A stretch of DNA of 64,000 nt from Burkholderiales bacterium. GTDB taxonomy: Bacteria > Pseudomonadota > Gammaproteobacteria > Burkholderiales > WYBJ01. How positions within the stretch are numbered: position 1 is the first letter of the stretch; each line of letters begins with the position of its first letter. A program made the translations under genes and the position numbers. The DNA lies in contig JADLAC010000049.1 of assembly GCA_020848435.1 (NCBI GenBank), positions 16,544 through 80,543 of the forward strand, in the 5' to 3' direction. Positions 10,001 through 20,084 of this stretch are shown piece after piece. A model generated the notes under the pieces. It ran no database searches and was not told the DNA's origin. It saw nothing but the letters and a program-made list of their open reading frames with translations.

Positions 10001-10132
10001 CCTGTTGCCTCACGTAACAACCTGAGTGAAACTGGGCTGCCTGGGCGACCTGTTGCCTCACGTAAGAACCTGAGTGAACGCCGATTCGTCACCTCATCTC
10101 GAAACCTGAGTGAAGCTGTGCTGCCTGGGCGA
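10001..10132. repeat. Short intergenic tandem/interspersed repeat
   Basis: Between lolC and the rpfE-like gene a 48-base unit beginning CCTGTTGCCTCACGTAA and ending CTGCCTGGGCGA occurs at 10001-10048. Its first 30 bases recur directly at 10049-10078 with one change. Its second part, AACCTGAGTGAA to CTGCCTGGGCGA, recurs at 10103-10132 after a 24-base insertion. The motif CCTGAGTGAA is thus present three times. No hairpin of REP type is evident and the function is unknown. Confidence 0.8.
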
Positions 10133-10152
10133 GGCCGGGGAGATCCTGTGCA

Positions 10153-10181
10153 TTGACGCACGCAAGCTTCGCTTCTATAGT
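10153..10181 (+). promoter_or_regulatory. Sigma70-type promoter for the rpfE-like/recJ unit
   Basis: TTGACG (10153-10158) and TATAGT (10176-10181) are separated by exactly 17 bases, each one mismatch from consensus. Predicted transcription start is near 10188, about 24 bases before the ATG at 10212. A GTG at 10189 opens an 8-codon frame whose TGA overlaps that ATG; this may be chance. Confidence 0.65.
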
Positions 10182-10211
10182 CCGCGCCGTGCCGCTCGCC
10201 CGCGATCGACG

Positions 10212-11180
10212 ATGAAGATCGACTTGTTGCTCGATATCGCGCAGGCGGCGAGCGACACCACCGCGCCGCGGCTGCCGCTGCTGGAACGCCTGCTTGCCCG
10301 CGGCGATCCGGCGCCGATCGAGGCCGATACGATGACCACCGCACTGCTGGCGCTGTTCGGCCTCGCTCGGCAAGCAGCGCCCCTGGCTGCGCTGACTTTG
10401 CTCGGCGAGGGCCTCGATCCGGGCGACGCCTACTGGCTGCGTGCCGATCCGATCTGCCTGCAAGCGACGTCCACTCGGATCGTCTTCGCGCCGCTGCCGC
10501 CGGGAGACTTGAGCGCCGGCGAGGCGCGCTCGCTTGCTCGGGCGCTCGCAGCGCATCTGGCCGCTCTCGGTCATACGCTGATCGTCGCGCACCCGCGGCG
10601 CTGGTACCTGCGTTGTGCCTCTGCGCGTGAGCTCGATACTTCCCCAGCGCCAACCACGCGCCGGGTCTTGCTCGAAGACGAGCTGCCCGCCGGCCCGGAT
10701 GGACCCTATTGGCGGCGCATCATGACCGAAGCACAAATGCTGCTGCACGAGCTCGACGTGAATCACGCGCGGGAAGCGGCCGGCCGGCTGCCGGCCAATG
10801 CCATCTGGCTTTGGGGCGGCGGCCAGGTAACGCAGCCGCACTCCCCACCTTATGACGCGGTCTATAGCGACGATCCGCTCGCGCTCGGGCTGGCCCGTTG
10901 GAGCGGCGCTACGGCTCTGGCTTTGCCCACGAACGCAGCGGATTCGATCCGCGGCATGAACGCGCGGGCGGCGGTCCTGATCGCGCCCAGCGGATCATCG
11001 GATCCGGCAGCGACGCTGAGCCGCTGGGTCGAGCCACTCGCCGCGGCGCTCGCCAATGGCCGGCTCGAATCGCTGCGCCTGCTGTTGCTGCGTCCCGGCC
11101 GCGGCGTGGGCCGCTACCTGACCCGAACGCATGTGCGCCGCTGGTGGCGCCGCTCGCGGCCCTGGTTCGAATATGCTTAA
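10212..11180 (+). CDS. RpfE/COG4255-like protein (cofactor-independent phosphoglycerate-mutase-like fold)
   Basis: A 322-residue protein of the family annotated as RpfE or as a phosphoglycerate-mutase-like regulatory protein, typically found directly before recJ in beta- and gammaproteobacteria. Seen here: the repeated pattern WLRADPICLQATSTRIVF, a central LHELDVNHAREAAGRLPANAIWLWGGG, and a C-terminal RSRPWFEYA. No catalytic function is established; in Xanthomonas rpfE lies in the rpf gene cluster, but that context does not prove a quorum-sensing role here. The start MKIDLLLDIAQA was taken because the upstream in-frame residues lie before the predicted promoter -10. The last 8 bases overlap recJ. 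Confidence 0.85.
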   Translation: MKIDLLLDIAQAASDTTAPRLPLLERLLARGDPAPIEADTMTTALLALFGLARQAAPLAALTLLGEGLDPGDAYWLRADPICLQATSTRIVFAPLPPGDLSAGEARSLARALAAHLAALGHTLIVAHPRRWYLRCASARELDTSPAPTTRRVLLEDELPAGPDGPYWRRIMTEAQMLLHELDVNHAREAAGRLPANAIWLWGGGQVTQPHSPPYDAVYSDDPLALGLARWSGATALALPTNAADSIRGMNARAAVLIAPSGSSDPAATLSRWVEPLAAALANGRLESLRLLLLRPGRGVGRYLTRTHVRRWWRRSRPWFEYA

Positions 11181-12870
11181 CATCGTCCGGCGTGCGGTTA
11201 CGCACGAGATCAGCGCAGCGCTGCGCGCGGCCGGCGTGCAGCCGTTGTTGGCACGGCTCTATGCCGCCCGCGGCGTGCGTACGAGCGCCGAGGTAGCCTA
11301 TCCCCTGAGCGCGCTGCTGCCGCTTGCCCGGCTCAAGAATGCCGAAGCCGCGGCGGTGCTGCTGGCCGATGCCATCGAGCGGCGCAAGAAGCTCGTCATC
11401 GTCGCGGACTATGACGCCGACGGCGCGACGGCCTGCGCGATCGGCTTGCGCGGCTTGCGTGCGCTGGGCGCCGAGGTCGATTACCTGGTGCCGAACCGAT
11501 TCGAATTCGGTTACGGCCTGACACCCGAGATCGTGCGCTTGGCCGCGCGCACGCGCTCGCCGCAGCTCATCATCACCGTCGACAACGGCATTGCGAGCAT
11601 GGACGGCGTGGCCGAAGCCGCGCGGCTGGGCATCGAGGTGCTGGTGACCGATCACCATTTGCCGGCAGCGCAACTGCCGAGCGCGCGCTGCATCGTCAAT
11701 CCCAACCAGCCCGGCTGCGATTTCCCGAGCAAGCACCTGGCCGGCGTCGGCGTCATGTTCTACGTGCTGGCCGCGCTTCGGGCCGAGTTGCGTCGTCGCG
11801 GCGCCTTCGCGACCAACGCCGAGCCCAAGCTCGCCGGCCTGCTCGACCTGGTGGCGCTCGGCACGGTCGCCGATGTCGTAGCGCTCGATACCAACAATCG
11901 CATTCTCGTGCACCAGGGCTTACAGCGCATTCGCCAAGGCCGCGGCTGCGCAGGCATCCGTGCTCTGTACCGCGTAGCCGGCCGCGACTGTAGCCGTGCC
12001 TGCGCCTACGATCTCGGCTTCCTGCTGGGCCCCCGGCTCAACGCCGCCGGCCGGCTCACCGACATGAGCCTCGGCATCGAGTGCCTGGCGACCGACGACG
12101 AGGCCAGGGCCGCGGCAATCGCCCGCCAGCTCGATCAGCTCAACCGCGAACGGCGCGACATCGAGAGCGAAATGCACGCATCCGCACTGGACGCGCTGGC
12201 CGTGGCCGAGGTCGGCTCACACTTCAGTCTGTGTCTATATCGCGACGATTGGCACCAGGGCGTGGTCGGCATACTCGCATCGCGCCTCAAGGAGCGTTTC
12301 CATCGCCCGGCGATCGCCTTTGCGCGCGGCCAGGACGGCATGCTCAAGGGCTCGGGCCGCTCGATCGCGGGCCTGCATCTGCGCGATGCGCTCGACCTGG
12401 TGGCGAAACGCTCGCCGGATCTGATCGTTCGCTTCGGCGGCCACGCGGCCGCGGCGGGGCTCACCATCGATGCGGCCGACTTCGCGCGCTTCGCGACGGC
12501 ATTCGAGACGGTATGTCGCGAGCTTCTCTCGCCGGACGACTTGGCGGCGGCGATCCAGACCGACGGTGCGCTCGCGGCGGAGGAGCTGGCGCTGGATTCG
12601 GCCTTGGCAGTGCAGCAGGAAGTGTGGGGACAAGGCTTCGCACCGCCGCTTTTCGACGGCGAATTTCGGCTGCGCGAGCAGCGCGTCGTCGCCGAGAAGC
12701 ATTCGCGCCTCGTGCTCGATTGCGACGGCAGGCCGATCGAGGCGGTGCTGTTCGGCCACGCCGAACCCTTGCCCGCGCGGCTGCGCGCGATCTATCGCCT
12801 GGGACTGGACGACTATGGCGGGGCACGCCGGCTGCAGCTCACCATCGAACGCTGGGAAAGCGCACCCTGA
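11173..12870 (+). CDS. recJ: Single-stranded-DNA-specific exonuclease RecJ
   Basis: A 565-residue 5'-3' single-strand exonuclease of recombination (RecFOR pathway), base excision and mismatch repair. The DHH phosphoesterase motifs are intact: VADYDADGATACAI (motif I), IITVDNGIAS, VTDHHLPAA (motif III) and the GTVADVVAL region. The DHHA1 domain carries FGGHAAAAGLTI and a C-terminal OB-like segment completes the usual length. The ATG overlaps the end of the rpfE-like gene in ATGCTTAA, indicating translational coupling. Confidence 0.95.
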   Translation: MLNIVRRAVTHEISAALRAAGVQPLLARLYAARGVRTSAEVAYPLSALLPLARLKNAEAAAVLLADAIERRKKLVIVADYDADGATACAIGLRGLRALGAEVDYLVPNRFEFGYGLTPEIVRLAARTRSPQLIITVDNGIASMDGVAEAARLGIEVLVTDHHLPAAQLPSARCIVNPNQPGCDFPSKHLAGVGVMFYVLAALRAELRRRGAFATNAEPKLAGLLDLVALGTVADVVALDTNNRILVHQGLQRIRQGRGCAGIRALYRVAGRDCSRACAYDLGFLLGPRLNAAGRLTDMSLGIECLATDDEARAAAIARQLDQLNRERRDIESEMHASALDALAVAEVGSHFSLCLYRDDWHQGVVGILASRLKERFHRPAIAFARGQDGMLKGSGRSIAGLHLRDALDLVAKRSPDLIVRFGGHAAAAGLTIDAADFARFATAFETVCRELLSPDDLAAAIQTDGALAAEELALDSALAVQQEVWGQGFAPPLFDGEFRLREQRVVAEKHSRLVLDCDGRPIEAVLFGHAEPLPARLRAIYRLGLDDYGGARRLQLTIERWESAP

Positions 12871-12940
12871 GCGCGCCCTAATTCGGCTCTGGCCGCGCTG
12901 TACGCTGCGGTATACTCCTTCGATTTGATCGTTCCCGACC

Positions 12941-14045
12941 ATGGAACCCGAGCGCGCCAACGCCATCGCCACCCGCTTGCAGGATCTTTCCCGCCGCACG
13001 TCGGAGCTCAGGAGGTATCTTTGACTTCGACCAGAAGCAAAAGCGTCTCGCCGAAGTCAGCGCTCTGATCGAGGATCCCTCGATCTGGCAGGACCGCCAG
13101 CGCGCCCAGGACCTGGGCAAGGAGCGCAAGACGCTCGAAGACACCGTCAATGCGCTGGGGCGTATCGGATCCGGGCTGCGCGATGCCGAGGATCTGTACG
13201 AGCTCGCGCGCGCGGAAGACGACGACCCGACGCTCGTGGCCGTCGAGCACGATCTGGACGAGGTCGGCTCGGCCGTCGAGCTGATGGAATTCCGGCGGAT
13301 GTTCTCCAATCGCATGGATCCGAGCAACTGCTTCCTCGACATCCAGGCGGGCAGCGGCGGCACCGAAGCGCAGGACTGGGCGCAGATGCTGGAGCGGATG
13401 TACTTGCGCTATTGCGAGCGCAAGGGCTTCAAGGTCGAAGTGCTGGAGGAGTCCCCGGGCGAGGTCGCCGGCATCAAGAGCGCTTCCCTCAAGGTGAGCG
13501 GCGATTATGCCTACGGCACCTTGCGCACGGAAACCGGCGTGCACCGCCTGGTGCGCAAGTCGCCGTTCGATGCCAATGCCCGGCGTCATACCTCGTTCGC
13601 GAGCGTGTTCGCCTACCCGGAAGTCGACGAAACCATCGAGGTCGAGATCAATCCGGCCGACTTGCGCATCGACACCTTTCGCGCTTCGGGGGCGGGCGGC
13701 CAGCACGTGAACAAGACCGACTCGGCGATCCGGATCACCCATCATCCCAGCGGCATCGTGGTGCAATGCCAGAACGACCGCTCGCAGCACCGCAACCGGG
13801 CCGAGGCGATGGCGATGCTGAAGGCGCGCCTGTACGAGCAGGAGCTGCGCAAGCGCGACGCCGAGCGCCAAGCGATGGAAGATGCCAAGACCGACATCGC
13901 CTGGGGCCACCAGATCCGCTCCTACGTGCTGGACCAGTCGCGGATCAAGGACCTGCGCACCAACGTCGAGATCGGCAATACCCAGGCCGTGCTCGACGGC
14001 GACCTGGATGATTTCATCGAAGCGAGCTTGAAACAAGGCGTGTGA
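12941..14045 (+). CDS. prfB: Peptide chain release factor 2 with programmed +1 frameshift
   Basis: RF2 recognises UGA and UAA stop codons and releases the peptide. A 27-codon first frame from ATG at 12941 ends at an in-frame TGA (13022-13024). The product continues in the +1 frame from GAC at 13023, giving 367 residues. The stop-recognition tripeptide SPF (about residues 207-209) and the catalytic GGQ (about 252-254, in [15 protein letters not shown]) are present. The coding sequence therefore joins two frames and is not broken. A TATACT -10-like box lies at 12911-12916 with only a weak -35. lysS follows about 80 bases downstream. Confidence 0.95.
13010..13025 (+). promoter_or_regulatory. RF2 autoregulatory frameshift site
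   Basis: AGGAGG (13010-13015), then TAT, then CTT TGA C (13019-13025). This is the classical RF2 recoding signal: an internal Shine-Dalgarno sequence three bases before a slippery CUU followed by UGA-C. When RF2 is scarce, ribosomes slip +1 and synthesise more RF2. All elements are at the canonical spacing. Confidence 0.95.
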
Positions 14046-14125
14046 GCGCGGGCACCGATCGCGCGCCGCCGCGGCCTCGATACGATACGCCAAGACCCCC
14101 ACCGCCCTTTGCCCGGAACTACACC

Positions 14126-15628
14126 ATGCCGAACGACAAGCATCCGCAGGACGACAACCACGTCATCGCCGAACGCCGGGCGAAGCTGAAAGCGCTGCGC
14201 GCCGCGGGGCCGGCGTACCCGAACGATTTCCTGCGCGCTCACTTCGCCGCCGACTTGATCGAGAAGTACGACGATCACGATCGCGATGCGCTCGATCTGA
14301 ACCCGGTGCAGGTGCTGGTGGCCGGCCGGCTGATGCTACGGCGCACGATGGGCAAGCTCAGCTTCGGCGATCTGCAGGACATGAGCGGCAATATCCAGAT
14401 CTTCGTCGCCGACAATTTCCCGGGCAAGGCCGAGCACGAATTCTTTCGCAAGCAAGTCGACATCGGCGACATCATCGGTGTCGACGGCGTGCTGTTCAAG
14501 ACGCAGAAGGGCGAGCTGACGGTGCGCGCGCGCAAGCTGCGCTTGCTGGCGAAGTCGCTGCGGCCGCTGCCAGAGAAATGGCACGGTCTCGCCGACCAGG
14601 AGACGCGCTACCGGCAGCGCCACCTCGACCTCATCACCAATGAAGATGCCCGGCTTCGCTTCGTGTTGCGTTCGCGTACCATCCAGGCGTTGCGCGAGTT
14701 CCTGCTCAACCGGCGCTACCTGGAAGTCGAAACGCCCATGATGCAGCCGATCCCGGGCGGTGCGGCTGCGCGGCCTTTCGTCACCCACCACAACGCGCTC
14801 GACATGCAGCTCTTCCTGCGCATCGCGCCCGAGCTCTATCTCAAGCGGCTGGTCGTCGGCGGCTACGAGAAGGTGTTCGAGATCAATCGCAACTTCCGCA
14901 ACGAAGGCATTTCGACCCGGCACAATCCCGAGTTCACGATGCTCGAGTTCTATTGCGCCTATCGAAATTACCGCTTTCTCATGAAGCTGACCGAGGAGAT
15001 GTTGCGCAGCGTCGCGCAAAGCGTGCTCGGCACCACCGCGTTCAAGTACCAGGGCCGCGAGCTCGACTTCGCCAAGCCCTTCGAGCGACTCACCATCACC
15101 GGCGCGATTCGCAAATACCACCCGGAATACAGCGATGCGCAGTTGTCCGATCGAACCTTCCTGGCCGCCGAGCTCGAACGCCTCGGGGCCGCCTTCCGCC
15201 CGCAGGACGGCGTCGGTGGATTGCAGCTGAGCCTGTTCGAAGCGAAGGCCGAGGAGTTCCTGTTCGAACCGACATTCATCATCGACTATCCGGCGGAAGC
15301 CTCGCCGCTCGCGCGCCGCTCCGACACGAACCCGGCGATCACCGAGCGCTTCGAGCTCTACATCGCCGGACGCGAAATCGCCAACGGCTTCTCGGAGCTG
15401 AACGATCCCGAAGACCAGGCCGAGCGCTTCCTGGAGCAGGCGAAACAAAAAGCGGCCGGCGACCACGAGGCCATGCACTACGACGCCGACTACATCCGGG
15501 CGCTCGAGTACGGCCTGCCGCCGACCGCGGGCGAAGGCGTGGGCATCGATCGGCTGGTGATGCTGCTCACCGATACGCCGAGCATACGCGACGTGATCCT
15601 GTTCCCGCTGTTGCGCCCGGAGGACTGA
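14126..15628 (+). CDS. lysS: Lysyl-tRNA synthetase, class II
   Basis: A 500-residue class II synthetase charging tRNA-Lys. An N-terminal OB-fold anticodon-binding domain ([21 protein letters not shown]) precedes the catalytic core. Motif 2 is [20 protein letters not shown] and motif 3 is [13 protein letters not shown]. Length is typical. The ATG at 14126 ([14 protein letters not shown]) was chosen over an in-frame start 84 bases upstream that overlaps the prfB stop and encodes a Pro/Arg-rich unconserved stretch. The stop overlaps the next start by one base (TGATG). Confidence 0.96.
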   Translation: MPNDKHPQDDNHVIAERRAKLKALRAAGPAYPNDFLRAHFAADLIEKYDDHDRDALDLNPVQVLVAGRLMLRRTMGKLSFGDLQDMSGNIQIFVADNFPGKAEHEFFRKQVDIGDIIGVDGVLFKTQKGELTVRARKLRLLAKSLRPLPEKWHGLADQETRYRQRHLDLITNEDARLRFVLRSRTIQALREFLLNRRYLEVETPMMQPIPGGAAARPFVTHHNALDMQLFLRIAPELYLKRLVVGGYEKVFEINRNFRNEGISTRHNPEFTMLEFYCAYRNYRFLMKLTEEMLRSVAQSVLGTTAFKYQGRELDFAKPFERLTITGAIRKYHPEYSDAQLSDRTFLAAELERLGAAFRPQDGVGGLQLSLFEAKAEEFLFEPTFIIDYPAEASPLARRSDTNPAITERFELYIAGREIANGFSELNDPEDQAERFLEQAKQKAAGDHEAMHYDADYIRALEYGLPPTAGEGVGIDRLVMLLTDTPSIRDVILFPLLRPED

Positions 15629-17586
15629 TGGCCGCCGCACAGCCGCTGTGGCAGCCCTCGCGCGAGGCCGTGCAAGGGGCCAGTCTCACCGCGTTCATGC
15701 GCATGGTGAACGAACGCCACGGCCTCGACGTTCGCGATTACGAGCAACTGTGGCGCTGGTCGGTGGACCGGCGCGAGGCCTTCTGGCAGAGCTTGTGGGC
15801 GTTCGCCGGCATCATTGCTGCGCGTGAGAGCGAACGCATCGCGCTCCATGCCGATCGCATGCCGGGCGCGCGCTGGTTCCCCGAGGCGCGGCTAAATTTC
15901 GCCGAGAACCTGTTGCGGCGCCAGGATGACGCCGTCGCGCTCGTATTCCGCGGCGAGGACAAGGTCGAAAGCCGGGTCAGCTTCGCCGAGCTTTACGCCG
16001 AGGTCTCGCGGCTCGCGCAAGCGCTGGAAAGCGCCGGGGTGCGTCCGGGCGATCGCGTCGCCGCCTACATGCCGAACATTCCGGGCACGATCATCGCCAT
16101 GCTCGCCGCGGCAAGCCGGGGCGCGGTGTTCTCGTCGTGCTCGCCCGACTTCGGCGTACAAGGCGTGCTGGACCGCTTCGGCCAGATCGAGCCCAAGATC
16201 CTGATCGCGGCCGACGGTTGCTTCTACGGCGGCAACACCATCGATGTCATGCCGCGGATTGCGCAGATCGCCGCGCGCCTGCCGACCCTCACCCGGGTCG
16301 TGATCGTCCCCTACACGTGCGAGCGGCCGGACCTGTCTGCTGTCCCGCACGCGCTCGACGTGCATGAATTCATGGCGCCGTTCGAGGCTCGTACGATCGA
16401 ATTCGCGCAACTGCCGTTCGATCATCCGCTCTACGTGCTGTACTCCTCGGGCACCACCGGCGTGCCGAAGTGCATCGTGCACGGGGCCGGCGGCACGCTG
16501 CTGCAGCACATGAAGGAGCACATGCTGCACGTCGACCTCAAGCCCGGCGATCGGTTGTTCTACTACACGACCTGCGGCTGGATGATGTGGAACTGGCTCG
16601 CCTCCGGCCTTGCCTCGGGGGCAACGCTGCTGCTGTACGATGGATCGCCCTTCCATCCCGGTCCCCAGGTGCTGTTCGACTATGCCGAGGACGAGGCCAT
16701 GACGGTGATGGGCGTCTCGGCCAAGTACCTCGATGCGGTTGCCAAGCAAGGGCTCGCGCCCCGGCGCACGCATCGTCTGGCCGCGCTCGAGACCATCCTC
16801 TCGACCGGCAGTCCGCTCGTGCCCGAGAGCTTCGACTACGTCTATCGCGAGGTGAAGCGCGATGTGCGCTTGTGCTCCATGTCGGGCGGCACCGATCTCA
16901 TCTCCTGCTTCGTCCTGGGCAACCCGCTCCTGCCGGTGTGGCGCGGCGAAATTCAGTGCCGGGGTCTGGGCATGGCGGTGGCGGTATACGACGAGCAGGG
17001 CAAGGCCTTGCCCGGCGGCAAGGGCGAGCTCGTGTGCACGCGTGCCTTTCCCAGCATGCCCATCGGATTCTGGAACGATCCGGACGGCAGCAAGTATCGC
17101 GGCGCCTATTTCGACAAGTATCCCGGTGTCTGGTGCCACGGCGATTGGTGCGAGCTCACGGAACACGGCGGCATGGTCATCTACGGGCGCTCGGACGCCG
17201 TGCTCAATCCCGGCGGCGTTCGCATCGGCACGGCCGAGATCTACCGCCAGGTGGAGCTGCTCGACGAGGTCGTGGAAAGCCTCGCCATCGGCCAGCAATG
17301 GGACAACGACGTGCGCGTGCTGCTGTTCGTGCGGTTGCGGCCCGGAGCGAGTCTCGATGAAGCGCTCGCGAACAAGATCCGGCAGCAGATTCGACGCAAT
17401 ACCTCGCCGCGCCACGTGCCGGCGCGCATCGTCGCGGTCGCCGACATCCCGCGCACGAAAAGCGGCAAGATCGTGGAGCTGGCGGTGCGCGACGTGGTGC
17501 ACGGCCGGCCGGTGAAGAATATCGAAGCCTTGGCCAATCCGGAGGCACTCGACTTGTACCGCGACCTCGCCGACTTGCGTCGGTAA
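15628..17586 (+). CDS. Acetoacetate-CoA ligase (acetoacetyl-CoA synthetase)
   Basis: A 652-residue adenylate-forming enzyme that activates acetoacetate to acetoacetyl-CoA with ATP (EC 6.2.1.16), linking ketone-body or PHB degradation with central metabolism. Evidence: the AMP-binding motif [32 protein letters not shown], and the C-terminal lysine motif [15 protein letters not shown]. Length and the [17 protein letters not shown]-terminal domain fit acetoacetyl-CoA rather than acetyl-CoA synthetase. The start overlaps the lysS stop by one base. phaC and phaR about 6 kb downstream make a role in PHB carbon recovery plausible but unproved. Confidence 0.9.
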   Translation: MAAAQPLWQPSREAVQGASLTAFMRMVNERHGLDVRDYEQLWRWSVDRREAFWQSLWAFAGIIAARESERIALHADRMPGARWFPEARLNFAENLLRRQDDAVALVFRGEDKVESRVSFAELYAEVSRLAQALESAGVRPGDRVAAYMPNIPGTIIAMLAAASRGAVFSSCSPDFGVQGVLDRFGQIEPKILIAADGCFYGGNTIDVMPRIAQIAARLPTLTRVVIVPYTCERPDLSAVPHALDVHEFMAPFEARTIEFAQLPFDHPLYVLYSSGTTGVPKCIVHGAGGTLLQHMKEHMLHVDLKPGDRLFYYTTCGWMMWNWLASGLASGATLLLYDGSPFHPGPQVLFDYAEDEAMTVMGVSAKYLDAVAKQGLAPRRTHRLAALETILSTGSPLVPESFDYVYREVKRDVRLCSMSGGTDLISCFVLGNPLLPVWRGEIQCRGLGMAVAVYDEQGKALPGGKGELVCTRAFPSMPIGFWNDPDGSKYRGAYFDKYPGVWCHGDWCELTEHGGMVIYGRSDAVLNPGGVRIGTAEIYRQVELLDEVVESLAIGQQWDNDVRVLLFVRLRPGASLDEALANKIRQQIRRNTSPRHVPARIVAVADIPRTKSGKIVELAVRDVVHGRPVKNIEALANPEALDLYRDLADLRR

Positions 17587-17609
17587 CTGGAGGTCGCACC
17601 CGGCGCGGC

Positions 17610-17638
17610 TTGGCATATACCCCACCAGGGTATACAAT
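17610..17638 (+). promoter_or_regulatory. copA promoter with embedded CsoR-type operator
   Basis: TTGGCA (17610-17615) and TACAAT (17633-17638) are 17 bases apart. The spacer carries an inverted repeat with arms TATACCC (17616-17622) and GGGTATA (17628-17634), resembling known CsoR operators (A/T-rich flanks with C and G tracts). A repressor bound here would block polymerase directly. Predicted transcription start coincides with the ATG at 17645. Confidence 0.75.
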
Positions 17639-17644
17639 CGCGCC

Positions 17645-19858
17645 ATGGATGCCACGGTCCCTGACCTCCCCGACCTCGCGCCGCCCGCGAACGAGGCGCC
17701 CTGCGCCGCAGCCGATCTCGCCATCAGCGGCATGACCTGTGCCGCATGCGCGAGCCGCATCGAGAAAGTGCTCAATCGATTGCCGCGGGTATCGGCGACG
17801 GTCAATTTCGCTACCGAGCGCGCCCACGTGGTGTTCGATCCCGCCACCATCGGACCGGAACGGCTGATCGAGGCGGTTCGAAAAGCGGGTTACGACGCGC
17901 GCGTGCCCGCGGCAGCACCAGCGGAAGATGCCGCGGCCGCTGCCGCAAGCCGCGCCGATATGCGCCAGTTCCTGATCGCCGCGATTCTCACCGCCCCGCT
18001 GCTGGCGCACATGATTCCGATGCTGCTCGAACGGCACGAGTGGATGCTGCCGAACTGGCTGCAGCTCGCGCTGGCAACGCCGGTGCAGTTCTGGGTGGGC
18101 GCGCGCTTCTACGCGGGCGCATGGCATTCGCTACGCGGCGGCGGCGCCAACATGGACGTATTGATCGCGCTGGGGACCAGCGCCGCATGGGCTTACAGCG
18201 CCGCCGTCACCCTCATGGGCAGCTCCGGGCACGTATATTTCGAAGCGTCCGCGGCCATCATCACGCTGGTCCTGCTCGGCAAGCTGCTCGAGAGCCGGGC
18301 GCGGCGCCGCGCCTCGACCGCGATTCGCGAGCTGATCAAGCTGCAACCAGCGCAAGCGCGCATCGAACGCGACGACGCGCTGATGGAGGTTCCGGTCGCC
18401 GCCATCCGGCCCGGCGACGTGTTCATCGTCCGCGCCGGCGACAGCGTACCGGTCGACGGCGAAGTGATCGAAGGTGCATCGAGCATCGACGAATCCATGC
18501 TGACCGGGGAAAGCCGCGCGGTGGCAAAACGCCTCGGCGCGCGCGTATTTGCCGGCAGCGTCAATGCCGACGGGCGGCTGCGCTGCCGCGCGACCGCGGT
18601 CGGCGCCGATACCGCGCTCGCGGCGATCGTACGCCTGGTCGAGCAGGCGCAAGGCTCGAAGGCGCCGATCCAGCGCCTGGCCGACAGGATTTCCGCCGTG
18701 TTCGTCCCGGCGGTGCTGGTGTTCGCAGTGCTCACCGCAACCGGCTGGCTCATGGCCGGCGCCGGCTTCGCCACGGCGCTCGTCAATGCGGTCGCGGTGC
18801 TGGTCATCGCCTGTCCGTGTGCGCTTGGGCTCGCCACACCGACCGCGATCATGGTGGGCACCGGGCGCGGTGCGCGTGCCGGCGTGCTGGTCAAGAACGC
18901 GGCGGCGCTGGAGCTGGCGGGGCGCATCGACTGGCTGGCGCTGGACAAGACCGGCACGCTGACCGAGGGTCAGCCGGCCGTGATCGAGGTGGTCGCGGCG
19001 GCGGGCTACAGCGAGCACGATGTCATCGCCGTGGCGGCCGCGCTCGAACAGGGCTCGTCGCACCCGATTGCTCAGGCCATACGCCGCGAAGCGCAGGCGC
19101 GCGGCATTCCCGTCGCGGCGATCGAGGACTTTCAATCCCACGCCGGTGCCGGTGTGCAGGCCCGCTTGAACGGCAAGCTCGGCCGCCTGGGATCAGCCGA
19201 GTTCCTCGCCAGCAACGGCATCGCATTGGACCAGGCGCCATCCGAGCGCGCTGCCGCGCGCACGCTGGTCGCGGCTGCGCTCGACGCCGATCCGCTCGGC
19301 TGGATCGCGCTGTCCGACCGGTTGCGCGCGAGCACCCCGGCCGCCATCGCCCGGTTACGCGCGATGGGCGTTGAGGTCGCGATGCTCACCGGCGACAGCG
19401 AAGCCAGCGCGCGCGAAGCCGCGCACGCGGCCGGCATCATGACATTCGTTGCGCGCATGCTGCCTGCCGCCAAGGCGCAAGAGATCGAGCGCAAGCGTTC
19501 GAGCGGTCACGTGGTCGGCATGGTGGGCGACGGCATCAACGATGCGCCCGCGCTGGCGGCCTCCGACGTGAGCTTCGCGATCGGCGCCGGCACCGACGTC
19601 GCGATCCAGACGGCCGACGTCACCCTGATGCGCAGCGATCTCATGGCGCTCGCCGAGGCGATCGAGCTGTCGCGTGCCACCTTGCGCAAGGTCCGCCAGA
19701 ACCTGTTCTTCGCGTTCTTCTACAACACGCTCGGAATCCCGCTCGCCGCGCTGGGCATGCTCAACCCGGTGGTGGCGGGCGCCGCGATGGCGATGAGCTC
19801 GGTATCGGTAGTGAGCAATTCGCTCCTGTTGCGGCGCTGGCGCGGAGGCTCGAGCTGA
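17645..19858 (+). CDS. copA: Copper-exporting P1B-type ATPase CopA
   Basis: A 737-residue inner-membrane pump that exports Cu(I). One N-terminal heavy-metal domain has GMTCAAC (Cys 32 and 35). The transmembrane metal site CPC is at about 390-392 (VIACPCALGLATP). The phosphorylation site DKTGT starts near Asp 434, with MLTGDSEASA and MVGDGINDAPALAASD downstream. Presence of copZ and a CsoR-type gene immediately downstream supports copper as substrate. No Shine-Dalgarno lies upstream and the -10 hexamer ends 6 bases before the ATG, so the message may be leaderless. Confidence 0.95.
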   Translation: MDATVPDLPDLAPPANEAPCAAADLAISGMTCAACASRIEKVLNRLPRVSATVNFATERAHVVFDPATIGPERLIEAVRKAGYDARVPAAAPAEDAAAAAASRADMRQFLIAAILTAPLLAHMIPMLLERHEWMLPNWLQLALATPVQFWVGARFYAGAWHSLRGGGANMDVLIALGTSAAWAYSAAVTLMGSSGHVYFEASAAIITLVLLGKLLESRARRRASTAIRELIKLQPAQARIERDDALMEVPVAAIRPGDVFIVRAGDSVPVDGEVIEGASSIDESMLTGESRAVAKRLGARVFAGSVNADGRLRCRATAVGADTALAAIVRLVEQAQGSKAPIQRLADRISAVFVPAVLVFAVLTATGWLMAGAGFATALVNAVAVLVIACPCALGLATPTAIMVGTGRGARAGVLVKNAAALELAGRIDWLALDKTGTLTEGQPAVIEVVAAAGYSEHDVIAVAAALEQGSSHPIAQAIRREAQARGIPVAAIEDFQSHAGAGVQARLNGKLGRLGSAEFLASNGIALDQAPSERAAARTLVAAALDADPLGWIALSDRLRASTPAAIARLRAMGVEVAMLTGDSEASAREAAHAAGIMTFVARMLPAAKAQEIERKRSSGHVVGMVGDGINDAPALAASDVSFAIGAGTDVAIQTADVTLMRSDLMALAEAIELSRATLRKVRQNLFFAFFYNTLGIPLAALGMLNPVVAGAAMAMSSVSVVSNSLLLRRWRGGSS

Positions 19859-19874
19859 TTCGAAAGGAGCCATC

Positions 19875-20084
19875 ATGGCAACGGTGACGATGACGGTGGG
19901 CGGCATGACTTGCATGGGCTGCGTGGACAGCGTCACGCGCGTGCTGCAAGCGGTCAAGGGCGTGAGCGCGGTCCAGGTCTCGCTGGAGAAAGCGCAAGCG
20001 CAAGTAGATTACGACCCGGCGCTCGCGAGCACCGACGACTTGCGCGTGGCCGTGGAAGGCGCGGGCTTCGATGCCGCGCTCTGA
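19875..20084 (+). CDS. copZ: Copper chaperone CopZ-like heavy-metal-associated protein
   Basis: A 69-residue single HMA domain: the metal loop GMTCMGC near residues 10-16 and the usual beta-alpha-beta pattern ending in [11 protein letters not shown]. Such proteins shuttle Cu(I) to CopA or to the regulator. It follows copA by 16 bases with a good AAGGAG ribosome site, and its end overlaps the csoR start by 14 bases. Confidence 0.92.
   Translation: MATVTMTVGGMTCMGCVDSVTRVLQAVKGVSAVQVSLEKAQAQVDYDPALASTDDLRVAVEGAGFDAAL

Noticed and set aside
10189..10214. Eight-codon leader gene before the rpfE-like start
   Set aside because: GTG minigene overlapping ATGA is short enough to arise by chance and lacks a ribosome site.
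13022..13024. In-frame TGA in prfB as a sign of a pseudogene
   Set aside because: It is the programmed frameshift stop with all canonical elements.
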